Shown: positions 1 through 9,046, counted from the first letter of the stretch. The stretch: 64,000 nucleotides of DNA from Vibrio lentus (GCF_030409755.1 NZ_JAUFQE010000002.1:3635117-3699116), one strand, 5' to 3'. The notes: generated from the letters alone by a model not told the origin. Made by a program: numbers and translations.

Positions 1-482
1 AGTTCAGCGACGTATTGGCCGAGCGTCAAGCTCCGCTTAATGCTGAAAAGGTCGCGGCATTGTCAGATACGGTTATCGAATATAAAGCCGATAATGAAAA
101 GTACGTTGTGACGGTGTTTACTGACATTACGTGTGGCTACTGTGTTCGTCTACACAGCCAAATGCAAGGCTATAACGATCTGGGTATTACCGTTCGTTAC
201 ATGGCTTACCCACGCCAAGGTGCGACCGGACAAGTTGCCGACCAAATGGCAGCAATTTGGGCTTCTGACGATCCAAAAGCAGCGATGCACAGTGCTAAAG
301 CAGAACGTAAAATGCCAGCAGCGGGCACAGACCTTAGCGAGCAGAAGCAAATCATAGCGAAGCAGTATCAATTAGGCCGTGAGCTTGGTATTAACGGTAC
401 ACCTGCTATCGTGCTAGCAAGTGGTGAGTTGGTGAGTGGTTACTTACCACCAGCACAACTTCTTCAGCGTTTAGAGCAGTAA
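1..482 (+). CDS. dsbC: Thiol:disulfide interchange protein DsbC, C-terminal part (5' end outside window)
   Basis: This is the thioredoxin-fold catalytic domain of the periplasmic disulfide isomerase DsbC. The reading frame is open from the first bases of the window, so the gene starts upstream and only about 159 residues are visible. The active-site motif CGYC follows a strand ending TDIT, and the cis-proline loop GINGTPAIV lies near the end, as in DsbC/DsbG. DsbC reshuffles wrong disulfides and is kept reduced by DsbD. It sits directly before recJ, the same order as xerD-dsbC-recJ in other gammaproteobacteria. The signal peptide and dimerisation domain are not in view. Confidence 0.93.
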   Translation, partial: FSDVLAERQAPLNAEKVAALSDTVIEYKADNEKYVVTVFTDITCGYCVRLHSQMQGYNDLGITVRYMAYPRQGATGQVADQMAAIWASDDPKAAMHSAKAERKMPAAGTDLSEQKQIIAKQYQLGRELGINGTPAIVLASGELVSGYLPPAQLLQRLEQ

Positions 483-638
483 GCTTTATTCTGAGCAAAT
501 CAGTTTGTTTTAGAATGGCATGATTTGTTCAGAGCGACGAGACTCGTTGAAAGATATCTAACCTTGTCGCTCGTTGTTTTAATTTCCCTACGTTTTTGAT
601 TTAAGGAGTGGCCTGATTGATATCGGGCCCATTTTTAT

Positions 639-2375
639 ATGATAGAGATCCAACGCCGCCCTGAGGTCGATACTTCAGTTTTACCTGCTCACTTACCTGA
701 CTTGTTAAAGCGCATTTATGTGAGTCGCGGAATCGACAGTGCAGAGCAACTGGAGACGGCTGCGAAAGGCTTACACTCCTATCAAAAACTGGGCGGTATC
801 GATGCCGCGGTAGAACTGCTTTTCAATGCGATTAAGCTTCAAAAGCGCATTATCGTTGTCGGTGATTTTGATGCTGATGGCGCGACGAGTTCCGCTTTGT
901 CGGTATTGGCACTGCGCATGCTGGGCAGTTCTAATGTCGATTACTTAGTACCAAACCGCTTTGAAGATGGCTACGGCTTGAGCCCAGAGGTTGTTGAACA
1001 AGCGATTGAGATTGGTGCCGAAGTGATCATGACCGTAGACAACGGTGTCTCTTCGATTGACGGTGTTCGCTTTGCTAAAGAGCAAGGCCTTGATGTGCTG
1101 GTTACTGATCATCACTTGCCTGGCTCTGAATTACCGATTGCCGATGCAATGGTTAACCCCAACCTAGAAAGCTGTACATTTCCTTCAAAAGCACTAGCGG
1201 GTGTGGGTGTGGCGTTTTACCTGATGATGGCGCTGTGTGTTCATATGCGTAAATTGGGTTGGTTCGCACAACATGGCATGACAGAACCTAAGTTGATGGA
1301 ACTGATCGATTTGGTTGCGTTAGGTACCGTTGCCGACGTGGTACCACTCGATGAAAATAACCGTATTTTGGTTCATCAAGGTTTACAACGTATCCGTGCA
1401 GGCAAAGCGCGTCCGGGTATTCAGGCCTTGATTGAAATTGCTAAGCGAGACGCTAAGCGTTTGGTCGCTTCTGATTTTGGGTTTGCACTTGGCCCTCGTA
1501 TCAATGCCGCAGGCCGATTGGATGATATGTCGTTTGGTGTTGAGTTGTTGATGAGCAATAACATTCACGCCGCGCGTCGAATGGCCAGCGAGTTAGATGG
1601 CTTGAACCAAACACGTAAAGAGATTGAAGAGGGCATGAAACAAGAGGCGATGGCTTTTTGTGAGCGCCTTGAGTTCGGTAAAGACGACTTGCCTTCCGGT
1701 TTAGCCCTGTTCCAACGTGATTGGCACCAAGGTGTGATTGGTATTTTGGCTTCGCGTATCAAAGATAAATATCACCGCCCAGTGATCGCATTCGCTGATG
1801 GTGGGGAAGGCAGTATCAAAGGTTCATGCCGCTCGATTCCGGGTTTGCACATGCGCGATGCGCTTGACCGAATCGATACTCAAAACCCAGGCTTGATCTT
1901 GAAGTTTGGTGGTCATGCAATGGCGGCCGGTTTGACCATTATGGAAAAAGACTTCGAGCGATTTAGTAAGATGTTTGATGACGTTGTGCGCAAAGAGCTC
2001 GGTGAGACGGCGCTGAAGGGCATCATCCTTTCTGATGGTGAGCTGTTACCAGAAGAGTTCTCAATGCACACCGCTGAAACGTTGCGTTCTGGTGGTCCTT
2101 GGGGGCAAGCTTTCCCAGAACCGATCTTTGATGGTGAGTTCAAAGTACTGCATCAAAAGTTGGTCGGTGAAAAACACCTTAAATTGATGCTAGAACCTTT
2201 ATACAAAGGCCATCCAACTAATGTAATGATCGATGGTATTGCCTTCAACGTTGATTTACGTCGCTGGCCTGATGCGTCCGTGAAAACGGTGAGTCTCGCA
2301 TTTAAGCTGGATATCAACGAGTTTCGTGGCAACCAATCTTTGCAGTTGATGATTGATCATATTGAAGCCAAATAG
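639..2375 (+). CDS. recJ: Single-stranded-DNA-specific exonuclease RecJ
   Basis: RecJ is the 5'-to-3' single-strand exonuclease of RecF-pathway recombination, mismatch repair and base-excision repair. The 578 residues match the family length (577 in E. coli). The DHH phosphoesterase motifs are present: DFDADG at about 76-81, DNG at 134-136 and DHH at 157-159. The DHHA1 region with GGHAMAAG follows, then a C-terminal OB-like part. The ATG at 639 is the only start in this frame, because a stop lies 21 bases upstream. AAGGAG at 603-608 is too far to be its ribosome site. The gene lies between dsbC and prfB, the conserved order. Confidence 0.96.
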   Translation: MIEIQRRPEVDTSVLPAHLPDLLKRIYVSRGIDSAEQLETAAKGLHSYQKLGGIDAAVELLFNAIKLQKRIIVVGDFDADGATSSALSVLALRMLGSSNVDYLVPNRFEDGYGLSPEVVEQAIEIGAEVIMTVDNGVSSIDGVRFAKEQGLDVLVTDHHLPGSELPIADAMVNPNLESCTFPSKALAGVGVAFYLMMALCVHMRKLGWFAQHGMTEPKLMELIDLVALGTVADVVPLDENNRILVHQGLQRIRAGKARPGIQALIEIAKRDAKRLVASDFGFALGPRINAAGRLDDMSFGVELLMSNNIHAARRMASELDGLNQTRKEIEEGMKQEAMAFCERLEFGKDDLPSGLALFQRDWHQGVIGILASRIKDKYHRPVIAFADGGEGSIKGSCRSIPGLHMRDALDRIDTQNPGLILKFGGHAMAAGLTIMEKDFERFSKMFDDVVRKELGETALKGIILSDGELLPEEFSMHTAETLRSGGPWGQAFPEPIFDGEFKVLHQKLVGEKHLKLMLEPLYKGHPTNVMIDGIAFNVDLRRWPDASVKTVSLAFKLDINEFRGNQSLQLMIDHIEAK

Positions 2376-2418
2376 CGTTATCATTCATTAAATGATGTTC
2401 ACCATTTAGCCCCAAATT

Positions 2419-2456
2419 CAACAAGCTCTGTTCAAAAACAGGGCTTGTTTTCTTTC
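2419..2456 (+). terminator. Rho-independent terminator after recJ
   Basis: The arms AACAAGCTCTGT and ACAGGGCTTGTT pair with one G-T wobble around a short A-rich loop. A T-rich tract follows. It separates recJ from prfB. Confidence 0.75.
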
Positions 2457-2612
2457 TTTCCCTTATAAATCCTACGTCTTTTTTCAGCCTGTCAAATTTA
2501 TATCCCACTAAGTTATTGAATCTTGGCTTTCCACTCTAAAAAATTCTGTATCTCCGTCACACTTTTGAGTACAATTCTTCGGTTAAATTCTACTCATAAA
2601 TGATGAGCTAAA

Positions 2613-3711
2613 ATGTTTGAAATCAATCCTATTAAAAACCGTCTGCAGGATGTGTCTGAACGCACAAATATCCTGAGGGGGTATCTTTGACTATGACGCT
2701 AAGAAAGAGCGTCTAGAAGAAGTAAACGCAGAATTAGAACAACCGGATGTATGGAACGAACCTGAGCGTGCACAAGCGCTAGGTAAAGAACGTTCTGCAT
2801 TGGAAGCGGTAGTAGAAACAATCGATTTACTTGACCAAGGTGTTGAGGATGTTGAAGGTCTATTAGAGCTTGCGGTTGAAGAAGAAGACCAAGAAACGTT
2901 TGACGAAATTGAACCAGAACTGGCTGAGCTAGAAGCTAAGCTAGAAAAACTAGAATTCCGTCGTATGTTTGCTGGCGATCACGACGCATCAGATTGCTAC
3001 ATCGATTTACAGTCAGGCTCGGGCGGTACAGAAGCTCAAGACTGGACTTCAATGATGTTACGCATGTACTTACGTTGGGCAGATTCGAAAGGCTTCAAGA
3101 CCGAAGTTATCGAAGTGTCTGATGGTGATGTTGCTGGCCTTAAAGGCGCAACGGTGCGTATTTCTGGTGAATACGCTTATGGTTGGTTACGTACAGAGAC
3201 TGGTGTTCACCGTCTGGTTCGTAAGTCACCATTTGATTCAAGTGGTCGTCGTCATACTTCATTTGCATCTGCGTTTATCTACCCAGAGATTGATGACAAC
3301 ATTACGATCGACATTAATCCTTCTGACTTACGTATTGACGTATACCGTGCCTCTGGCGCTGGTGGTCAGCACGTAAACACCACTGAATCGGCGGTACGTA
3401 TTACTCACGTTCCAACCAACACAGTGGTTCAATGTCAGAATGACCGTTCGCAGCATAAGAACAAAGATCAAGCGATGAAGCAGCTACGTGCTAAGCTTTT
3501 TGAACTTGAGATTCAAAAACAAAATGCTGAAAAACAAGCGAGCGAAGAAACGAAATCAGACATCGGTTGGGGCAGTCAAATCCGCTCTTACGTACTGGAT
3601 GATTCTCGTATCAAAGATTTGCGCACCGGCATCGAAAACCGTAACACTCAAGCGGTTCTTGACGGTGACTTAGACAAGTTTATTGAAGCTAGCCTGAAAT
3701 CAGGTCTGTAA
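2613..3711 (+). CDS. prfB: Peptide chain release factor 2 (programmed +1 frameshift)
   Basis: RF2 recognises UGA and UAA and triggers peptidyl-tRNA hydrolysis. Translation starts at ATG 2613 and reads 25 codons, ending in Leu (CTT), to an in-frame TGA at 2688-2690. A +1 shift moves to GAC at 2689 and the frame then runs to 3711, giving 365 residues, the usual RF2 length. The UGA/UAA-reading tripeptide SPF (SPFDSSG) and the catalytic GGQ loop (GAGGQHVN) are both intact. The gene looks interrupted only if the shift is ignored. It lies upstream of lysS, as in E. coli. Confidence 0.97.
2676..2691 (+). promoter_or_regulatory. prfB +1 programmed frameshift site
   Basis: AGGGGG at 2676-2681 is an internal Shine-Dalgarno. 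It is followed by TAT, the slippery CTT and TGA C (2682-2691). This is the classical autoregulatory RF2 recoding signal: low RF2 slows reading of UGA and favours the shift. Confidence 0.97.
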
Positions 3712-3728
3712 GCTTTACCAACTATTAA

Positions 3729-3752
3729 GCTTTACCAATAATATTGGTAAAA
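3729..3752 (+). terminator. Possible weak terminator or hairpin between prfB and lysS
   Basis: TTTACCAATA and TATTGGTAAA form an A/T-rich hairpin followed by a few A residues and no proper T tract. It may instead be a processing site, since prfB and lysS are cotranscribed in E. coli. Confidence 0.35.
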
Positions 3753-3809
3753 ATGCCTATATTTGAAAAAATATAGCTGTCCAAATTATAAAAGCAGGGT
3801 ACATCTCTA

Positions 3810-5342
3810 ATGACTGATGCTGTTCAAAACGAAAACGCACAAGAAGCTTCTTCACCTGAAGAGAACAAACTAATCGCTGAGCGCCGCAGCAAGCTGGATC
3901 ACATCCGCCTGAACTGCAAAGCTAACGGTCACCCAAATGACTTCCGTCGTGAGCACCTAGCTGGCGACCTTCAAGCGGAATTCGGTGAGAAGACTAAGGA
4001 AGAGCTAGAAGAGCTTAACCACATCGTTGCGATCGCTGGTCGTATTATGGCGAAGCGTGGTCCATTCCTTGCGATTCAAGAAACTTCTGGTCGTATCCAA
4101 GCATACGCAGCGAAAGACGTTCAAAAAGTACTAAAAGAGAAGTACCAAGGCCTAGATATCGGTGACATCATCGGTGTTAAAGGTGCGCTTCACAAGTCTG
4201 GTAAAGGCGACCTTTACGTGAACATGGAAGAGTTTGAATTGCTAACGAAAGCACTTCGTCCTCTGCCAGAGAAGTTCCACGGTCTAACTGACCAAGAGAT
4301 GCGTTACCGTCAGCGTTACGTTGACCTAATCGTGAACGAAGACTCTCGTAACACATTCATCGTACGTTCTAAGCTTGTGTCTTCAATCCGTAACTTCATG
4401 AGCTCAAAAGGCTACCTAGAAGTTGAAACGCCAATGATGCACGTGATCCCAGGTGGTGCAACAGCACGTCCATTCATCACTCATCACAACGCACTAGACA
4501 TCGACATGTACCTACGTGTTGCACCTGAGCTTTACCTTAAGCGTCTAGTAGTTGGTGGTTTTGACCGTGTATTCGAGATCAACCGTAACTTCCGTAACGA
4601 AGGTCTTTCTCCACGTCACAACCCAGAATTCACAATGATGGAATTCTACCAAGCGTACTCTGACTACAAAGATCTAATGGATCTAACGGAAGAGATGCTA
4701 AGCACAGCAGCGATGGACGTTCTTGGTTCTACTTCTATGCCTTACGGTGACGAAACAGTTGAGTTCGGTGGCACTTACGCTCGCATGAGCATGTTCGATG
4801 CAATCAAACACTACACACCTGAAAATGCAAACATTCAAGCTCTGACTGAAGATGATCTTCAGAACAGAGAATTGATGGTTAAAATTGCAGAGGAAGTGGG
4901 TCTGTACGTTGAGAAGTTCTGGACATGTGGTCAGCTTCTTGAAGAGATCTTTGGTGAAACGGCTGAGCCTCAGCTAATTCAACCAACGTTCATCACGGGT
5001 TACCCAGCGGACATCTCTCCACTGGCTCGTCGTAGCGACAGCAACCCATTCTTCACCGACCGCTTTGAGTTCTTCATCGGTGGCCGTGAAGTAGCGAACG
5101 GTTTCTCTGAGCTTAACGATGCACAAGACCAAGACGAGCGTTTCAAAGCACAAGTTAACGCAAAAGACGCGGGTGATGACGAAGCTATGTACTACGATGC
5201 AGACTACATTACTGCACTAGAGCACGGCCTACCGCCAACAGCGGGTCAAGGTATTGGTATCGATCGCCTAGCGATGCTATTTACTAACACGCACACAATC
5301 CGTGACGTGATCTTGTTCCCGGCAATGCGTCCTCAAGCGTAA
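3810..5342 (+). CDS. lysS: Lysyl-tRNA synthetase, class II
   Basis: Charges tRNA-Lys with lysine in the cytoplasm. The 510-residue protein has an N-terminal OB-fold anticodon-binding domain (about 60-165) and a class II catalytic core. Motif 2 ([14 protein letters not shown]) and motif 3 ([13 protein letters not shown]) are complete. Codon use is strongly biased, as expected for a highly expressed gene. The start is the ATG after an AGCAGGG stretch. It follows prfB and precedes a strong terminator. Confidence 0.97.
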   Translation: MTDAVQNENAQEASSPEENKLIAERRSKLDHIRLNCKANGHPNDFRREHLAGDLQAEFGEKTKEELEELNHIVAIAGRIMAKRGPFLAIQETSGRIQAYAAKDVQKVLKEKYQGLDIGDIIGVKGALHKSGKGDLYVNMEEFELLTKALRPLPEKFHGLTDQEMRYRQRYVDLIVNEDSRNTFIVRSKLVSSIRNFMSSKGYLEVETPMMHVIPGGATARPFITHHNALDIDMYLRVAPELYLKRLVVGGFDRVFEINRNFRNEGLSPRHNPEFTMMEFYQAYSDYKDLMDLTEEMLSTAAMDVLGSTSMPYGDETVEFGGTYARMSMFDAIKHYTPENANIQALTEDDLQNRELMVKIAEEVGLYVEKFWTCGQLLEEIFGETAEPQLIQPTFITGYPADISPLARRSDSNPFFTDRFEFFIGGREVANGFSELNDAQDQDERFKAQVNAKDAGDDEAMYYDADYITALEHGLPPTAGQGIGIDRLAMLFTNTHTIRDVILFPAMRPQA

Positions 5343-5377
5343 TTTTCGCTGACAGGCCGTAACAGCCGATTCAATTT

Positions 5378-5405
5378 AAAAGCCACCTTCGGGTGGCTTT
5401 TTCTG
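5378..5405 (+). terminator. Rho-independent terminator after lysS
   Basis: AAAAGCCACC and GGTGGCTTTTT form a stem with loop TTCG, followed by T residues. Confidence 0.92.
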
Positions 5406-5468
5406 TTTCTCAGTGTTCAAAACCTTGCCTGTACCGCACTCTTGATTCGAAAAATCATTATTTCTGAC

Positions 5469-5511
5469 ATAGTCTTACTATTGAGACAAAAAATCTAAGA
5501 TAGTCTCACTA
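5469..5511 (+). promoter_or_regulatory. Direct repeat upstream of vpsR
   Basis: ATAGTCTTACTA (5469-5480) and ATAGTCTCACTA (5500-5511) differ at one base and start 31 bp apart, about three helical turns. They lie roughly 105-145 bp before the vpsR start. A regulator site is plausible but not recognised. Confidence 0.35.
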
Positions 5512-5615
5512 CTATACGTCTCTGCGCTGAATACGATCTCGCGGCATTTTTGTCGAACGATGAAGCAGTGACTCGTATTAGCCTGATTTAAATAAAAATA
5601 GAATAAGGAAGAAGG

Positions 5616-6950
5616 ATGGGAACTCAATTTAAGATGGATTCCTTACCAGGTTCTCTTATCGTCGTTGGTGGTGCGTACGAACCCTGGTTATCTGTATTAG
5701 AACAAGTGGGTTGGCAGTGTACCCAGTGTGCAGATTTACGAAAAGCCGATGCATTGATTGCCGACATAGGCCCATGCATTGGCATTGTGGACCTTAGCCA
5801 TGATGAGTTCAGCCTAAATGGCATTGCAAACTTGGTGAGTAACAATAAACAGGTTAGATGGCTCGCCTTTATCCGTGAATCGCAATTAAGCTCCGATACT
5901 ATTTGCCAGTTTATCGTTAACTTCTGTATCGACTTTTTCACGGCACCCATTCCAGATGCACAGCTACTGAGTACCATAGGTCACCAGCTTGGGATGCTTA
6001 AGCTTGAGCAGAAAGTGTGGCCAAACTACGGCATTAACAACAATATGGGCTTGTTGGGCGACTCGGTGGCAGTAAAGCGCCTAAGAGACCAAGTAAAGCG
6101 TATTGGGCCGACTGATGTCAGCATCTTAATTTATGGCGAGAGTGGGGCTGGCAAAGAGACGATTGCACGCTCTATTCATCAAAACTCTTCGCGCGCGCAA
6201 AAGCCATTTTTAACGGTCAACTGCCGAGCTCTGTCTGAGATGAGAATTGAGTCTGAAGTCTTCGGCATTTCAGCTCAGCTTGGTGCAGCCCCTTGTATGC
6301 TGGAAGAGGCGGACGGTGGCACGATATTGCTCAATGATGTGTTAGCGATGCCTCGCAATCAACAGTTGAATTTGTTGCGCTTCTTGCAAGAAGGCAAGGT
6401 AGAGACGGAGACTGGGTCAAAATCGGTGGATGTTCGTATTCTGGCGGCTAACTCTTCTGATATTGAAAAGGCATTGATTGAGGGTGACTTCAATGAAGAG
6501 CTTTACCACTACATCAATGTTCTACGAATTCAGGTTCCGAGCTTAAAAGAGCGGGTTAGTGATATCTCAGTGTTGGCCAATCATTTCTTACGTCAGTATT
6601 CGAAAGAGTTTAATGCTCAAGCCAAGAGTTTCTCTGACGAAGCGCTTCGATCGATGAATCGTTATCACTGGCCGGGCAATGTCCGTGAGCTGATGAACCA
6701 AATCAAACGCGTGGTGTTGATGTCGGACTCAGTGATCATTGAAGATCATCAGCTGGATTTACCTAAGCAAAATGATGAGCGCCGTAGCCTCAAAAGTATC
6801 CGTGAGCGTTCAGAGCGAGATGCGTTGCTGATTGTTCTGGAATCTTATGGTGGTCAAGTATCGTTGGCTGCTAAGGAACTTGGAGTTTCGCGCGCAACCA
6901 TGTACCGATTGCTGAACAAACATAGCCTTATTTCTGAAGGTGTTGTTTAG
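5616..6950 (+). CDS. vpsR: Biofilm master regulator VpsR (NtrC-like, atypical)
   Basis: Very similar throughout to V. cholerae VpsR, which binds c-di-GMP and activates vps polysaccharide and biofilm matrix genes. The 444 residues comprise a receiver-like domain with Asp59 (IVDLSHDEF), an AAA+ domain with Walker A GESGAGKE, and a C-terminal Fis-type helix-turn-helix (VSLAAKELGVSRATMYRLL). The sigma-54 contact loop GAFTGA is missing and Walker B reads ILLND instead of LDE. This agrees with VpsR acting with sigma-70 rather than as a sigma-54 ATPase. GGAAGAAGG precedes the ATG. lysS upstream matches the V. cholerae locus. Similar NtrC regulators are excluded by the near-identical N-terminus. Confidence 0.94.
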   Translation: MGTQFKMDSLPGSLIVVGGAYEPWLSVLEQVGWQCTQCADLRKADALIADIGPCIGIVDLSHDEFSLNGIANLVSNNKQVRWLAFIRESQLSSDTICQFIVNFCIDFFTAPIPDAQLLSTIGHQLGMLKLEQKVWPNYGINNNMGLLGDSVAVKRLRDQVKRIGPTDVSILIYGESGAGKETIARSIHQNSSRAQKPFLTVNCRALSEMRIESEVFGISAQLGAAPCMLEEADGGTILLNDVLAMPRNQQLNLLRFLQEGKVETETGSKSVDVRILAANSSDIEKALIEGDFNEELYHYINVLRIQVPSLKERVSDISVLANHFLRQYSKEFNAQAKSFSDEALRSMNRYHWPGNVRELMNQIKRVVLMSDSVIIEDHQLDLPKQNDERRSLKSIRERSERDALLIVLESYGGQVSLAAKELGVSRATMYRLLNKHSLISEGVV

Positions 6951-6992
6951 AACTCTCAATGAATTGATTTTATCCGGTTAGTGTCAATCTAA

Positions 6993-7020
6993 GAGCCACG
7001 CATGATGCGTGGCTTTTTTG
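6993..7020 (+). terminator. Rho-independent terminator after vpsR
   Basis: AGCCACGCAT and ATGCGTGGCT form a tight stem followed by TTTTTTG. Confidence 0.92.
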
Positions 7021-7114
7021 TTACCCACCGCTACAACTTCCAGTTGGCAGTCGCTGGCTGATAGATTGAGCTATTGGACGCTTGGTCGTTAAGAGAGATG
7101 TTCTGTGATTTTAT

Positions 7115-7735
7115 TGGCTCCTCAAAACCACCGCCTAGGGCGGTGGTGATTGTTCCTTGAGGCTATAGCCTGAAGAAGTGCCCATGTTAGAAGTAACCTC
7201 TTATTCACCACAAGTAAGAGGAAACAACCACATGGGCGATTACAGAAGTTCATCACATGTCTATTGGCGTTGCAAATACCATATAGTTTGGACTCCAAAG
7301 TACAGATATAAGATTTTGAAAGATAAGGTAGGAAAGGAGCTTTATCGTTCAATCTATATTTTGTGCAATATGAAAGACTGCGAAGTTTTAGAATTAAATG
7401 TTCAACCAGATCATGTTCATCTTGTTGTCATTATTCCTCCCAAGTTATCAGTATCGAGTTTGTTAGGAGTTTTAAAAGGCCGAACAGCAATTCGACTTTT
7501 CAATAGATTCCCACATATACGTAAGAAATTATGGGGAAATCACTTTTGGGCTAGAGGGTATTTTGTAGATACGGTCGGTGTGAATGAAGAAGTCATTCGG
7601 CGATATGTACGACACCAAGATAAGCAGGACATAGAGTATGAACAACAATTACAGTTATTGAAGAACTGATAGCGCGGACGCCCCCTTTTAGGGGGTTATA
7701 AAGCAAAACCGCCTTCTAAGAAGGCGGATATTTTT
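7115..7735 (+). mobile_element. IS200/IS605-family insertion sequence, copy 1 (IS1004/IS200-like)
   Basis: A 621-bp element bounded by comparing the three copies in this window. It starts TGGCTCCTC directly after TTTAT (7110-7114) and ends GGATATTTTT. No target duplication is seen, as expected for this family. The left end has hairpin CACCGCC-TAGG-GGCGGTG, and the right end has CCGCCTTCT paired with AGAAGGCGG. The hairpin CCTCTTA/TAAGAGG buries the transposase ribosome site, a known IS200 device to limit expression. A CCCCC/GGGGG hairpin follows the gene. It lies between vpsR and small unknown genes. Confidence 0.93.
7232..7669 (+). CDS. tnpA: IS200/IS605 family transposase TnpA, copy 1
   Basis: A 145-residue Y1 HUH transposase. 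It acts on single-stranded DNA and recognises the end hairpins. The HUH motif is in QPDHVHLVV, and the catalytic tyrosine is likely in EEVIRRYVRHQ. The start at 7232 (MGDYRSSSH) is chosen because AAGAGGA (7216-7222) sits at the right distance and the family begins there. A longer frame from 7178 exists but lacks support. The protein is identical to copies at 12846 and 16460, and each looks intact. Confidence 0.95.
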   Translation: MGDYRSSSHVYWRCKYHIVWTPKYRYKILKDKVGKELYRSIYILCNMKDCEVLELNVQPDHVHLVVIIPPKLSVSSLLGVLKGRTAIRLFNRFPHIRKKLWGNHFWARGYFVDTVGVNEEVIRRYVRHQDKQDIEYEQQLQLLKN

Positions 7736-7942
7736 ATAATCATAGTGAATATGTTATATATAAACTGATATGCAACTAATATTTTGGGTGAATCATTTGT
7801 TTTGAAATTGTTAATCAATTATCGGTTGAATAATATACTCACTTGGTTAGACTTTAACCGTGAAAGCAATGGTTTAACAAAGACTTATTTGCTTTTATTA
7901 TTTCATTTCTTTTTGGATTTTTTAGTTAGTTTGGAGGCGCAA

Positions 7943-8065
7943 ATGAAACATTTCGATTTTATACAGCATATTTGCGCGTCGTTTGATCCGTGTACTGACA
8001 TGGTGACTGTTATGTCACAAGCATCAGCTATGGCCGATCGAAACACCCAAGATAAACCTAACTAA
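7943..8065 (+). CDS. Small hypothetical protein (40 aa)
   Basis: An ATG at 7943 follows TTGGAGGCGCAA, a good ribosome site, and opens 40 codons (MKHFDFIQHICASFDPC...). I do not recognise the product. It is hydrophilic with two cysteines (positions 11 and 16) and no membrane segment. The same frame is open back to 7784 but that upstream part is A/T-rich and unlike a coding region. It lies between IS copy 1 and a DUF1127-like gene in the same direction. Coding status is uncertain. Confidence 0.4.
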   Translation: MKHFDFIQHICASFDPCTDMVTVMSQASAMADRNTQDKPN

Positions 8066-8174
8066 TAGATCCGTACCCTTATTTGGCTGCGGAAAAATAG
8101 CAGCTAAGTGAGAAGCCCTCATACTATCTAATACGCTATTTTTCCTCAGTTTATTCCACAACTGGAGAGTTATT

Positions 8175-8426
8175 ATGCGTCACTCAGTATATTTAAAACT
8201 AGCAACAGTCCTTATCCGTGCAGACCTTCGTCGTGAAGAGCGAGAATGGCAACGAAAAGTTCGTCGTAGTTCATATGATCTACCATGGAACAATACCCAC
8301 TTATTGAGAGATATTGGCCTTGAAGCCGATGGTCGACCAATTGGTTTTTCTGAGCCTGAAGTTGTCACGATTGAGCGCCGAGTTCGTCATCTTCGTCGAG
8401 TCTTAAGCGCGCGAATACCGACGTAA
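8175..8426 (+). CDS. DUF1127-like small basic protein
   Basis: An 83-residue, arginine-rich protein. The segment NNTHLLRDIGLEADGRPIG resembles the DUF1127/YjiS signature (LxDIGL). Such proteins are short and in some bacteria act in RNA or phosphate/carbon metabolism, but no function can be assigned here. GGAGAG lies 5-10 bases before the ATG. The gene is followed by two hairpins and seems monocistronic or paired with the 40-aa frame upstream. Confidence 0.7.
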   Translation: MRHSVYLKLATVLIRADLRREEREWQRKVRRSSYDLPWNNTHLLRDIGLEADGRPIGFSEPEVVTIERRVRHLRRVLSARIPT

Positions 8427-8462
8427 TCTTGTGGGGTGATAGCGCCTTTCACCCCTTAAGAT
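8426..8462 (+). terminator. Hairpin after the DUF1127-like gene
   Basis: GGGGTGA (8433-8439) pairs with TCACCCC (8449-8455), and flanking ATCTT/AAGAT extends the stem. There is no T tract, so it may protect the 3' end or act with Rho rather than terminate alone. Confidence 0.45.
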
Positions 8463-8516
8463 AAACATCAGCGATAGTTATGGCGTCGAAAGCACAAGCT
8501 TTTGAACTAGATCTGG

Positions 8517-8549
8517 CCAAAAAAGAGAAGCACTTGCTTCTCTTTTTTG
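8517..8549 (+). terminator. Rho-independent terminator
   Basis: AAAAGAGAAG-CACTTG-CTTCTCTTTT followed by TTGCTTTTTT. The A-run on the left would also let it work on the other strand. Confidence 0.85.
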
Positions 8550-8640
8550 CTTTTTTAAGCCGTTATGTATGATTTTTTAAGTTGTTATCTAGTAAAGGAA
8601 AAGAGTTCTACTAAGCTTTATGTAGCAATGGAGGCAGGCT

Positions 8641-8952
8641 ATGCAAAAGCATCAATTAGACATGTGGTTACATGGAGAGCATAAAGACTCTTATCAAACA
8701 CCTAAAGTGTACGTTATTGGCTGTTCCGATATCTCGGAATATCTGTTGGCGGTAGAATATAAACACAAGCTGGAACCCGTTAAGCAAGACGGAGAACCGC
8801 TTCACTTTGGATCCTTAGATCAAGTGAAAGAGGAGTTGCTCCGGCTGGGCTTTGAAAAGGCATACCTGCGTTTGCACAATGCGTATGATGAGTTTGGTAA
8901 TGAACCAAGCCAAAGCTACTGCGATATAGAGCTAGCTCTAAAGCCGCATTAG
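8641..8952 (+). CDS. DUF6482-like hypothetical protein
   Basis: A 103-residue soluble acidic protein (MQKHQLDMWLHGEHKDS...) of a type common in vibrios, which I place tentatively in DUF6482. No catalytic motif, signal peptide or membrane segment is visible. GGAGGC lies just before the ATG (8631-8636). It converges with mutH on the opposite strand, and no terminator is obvious between them. Function unknown. Confidence 0.7.
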   Translation: MQKHQLDMWLHGEHKDSYQTPKVYVIGCSDISEYLLAVEYKHKLEPVKQDGEPLHFGSLDQVKEELLRLGFEKAYLRLHNAYDEFGNEPSQSYCDIELALKPH

Positions 8953-9046
8953 AACGCCTCTGTAACACACGACAACCAATGTCATCCATTGCGTTAGTCA
9001 TTGGCGAAACAAGTGTTAATCGCAAGGCACAGTGGCTGTGAGCTAT

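Noticed and set aside
15..482. A complete small thioredoxin gene starting with TTG at 15
   Set aside because: The frame is open to the window edge and homologous to the C-terminal half of DsbC, so it is a truncated view of a longer gene.
483..638. Terminator between dsbC and recJ (GAGCGAC/GTCGCTC)
   Set aside because: The loop is 27 bases and the T content after it is weak, so I could not support it.
2613..2690. prfB as a frameshifted pseudogene
   Set aside because: The AGGGGG-TAT-CTT-TGA-C context is the programmed RF2 frameshift and the joined protein is full length.
7122..7352. 76-codon antisense open frame, repeated in all three IS copies (also 12736-12966 and 16350-16580)
   Set aside because: It lies antisense to tnpA through the end hairpin, has no ribosome site and no family resemblance. 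It is a shadow of the IS.
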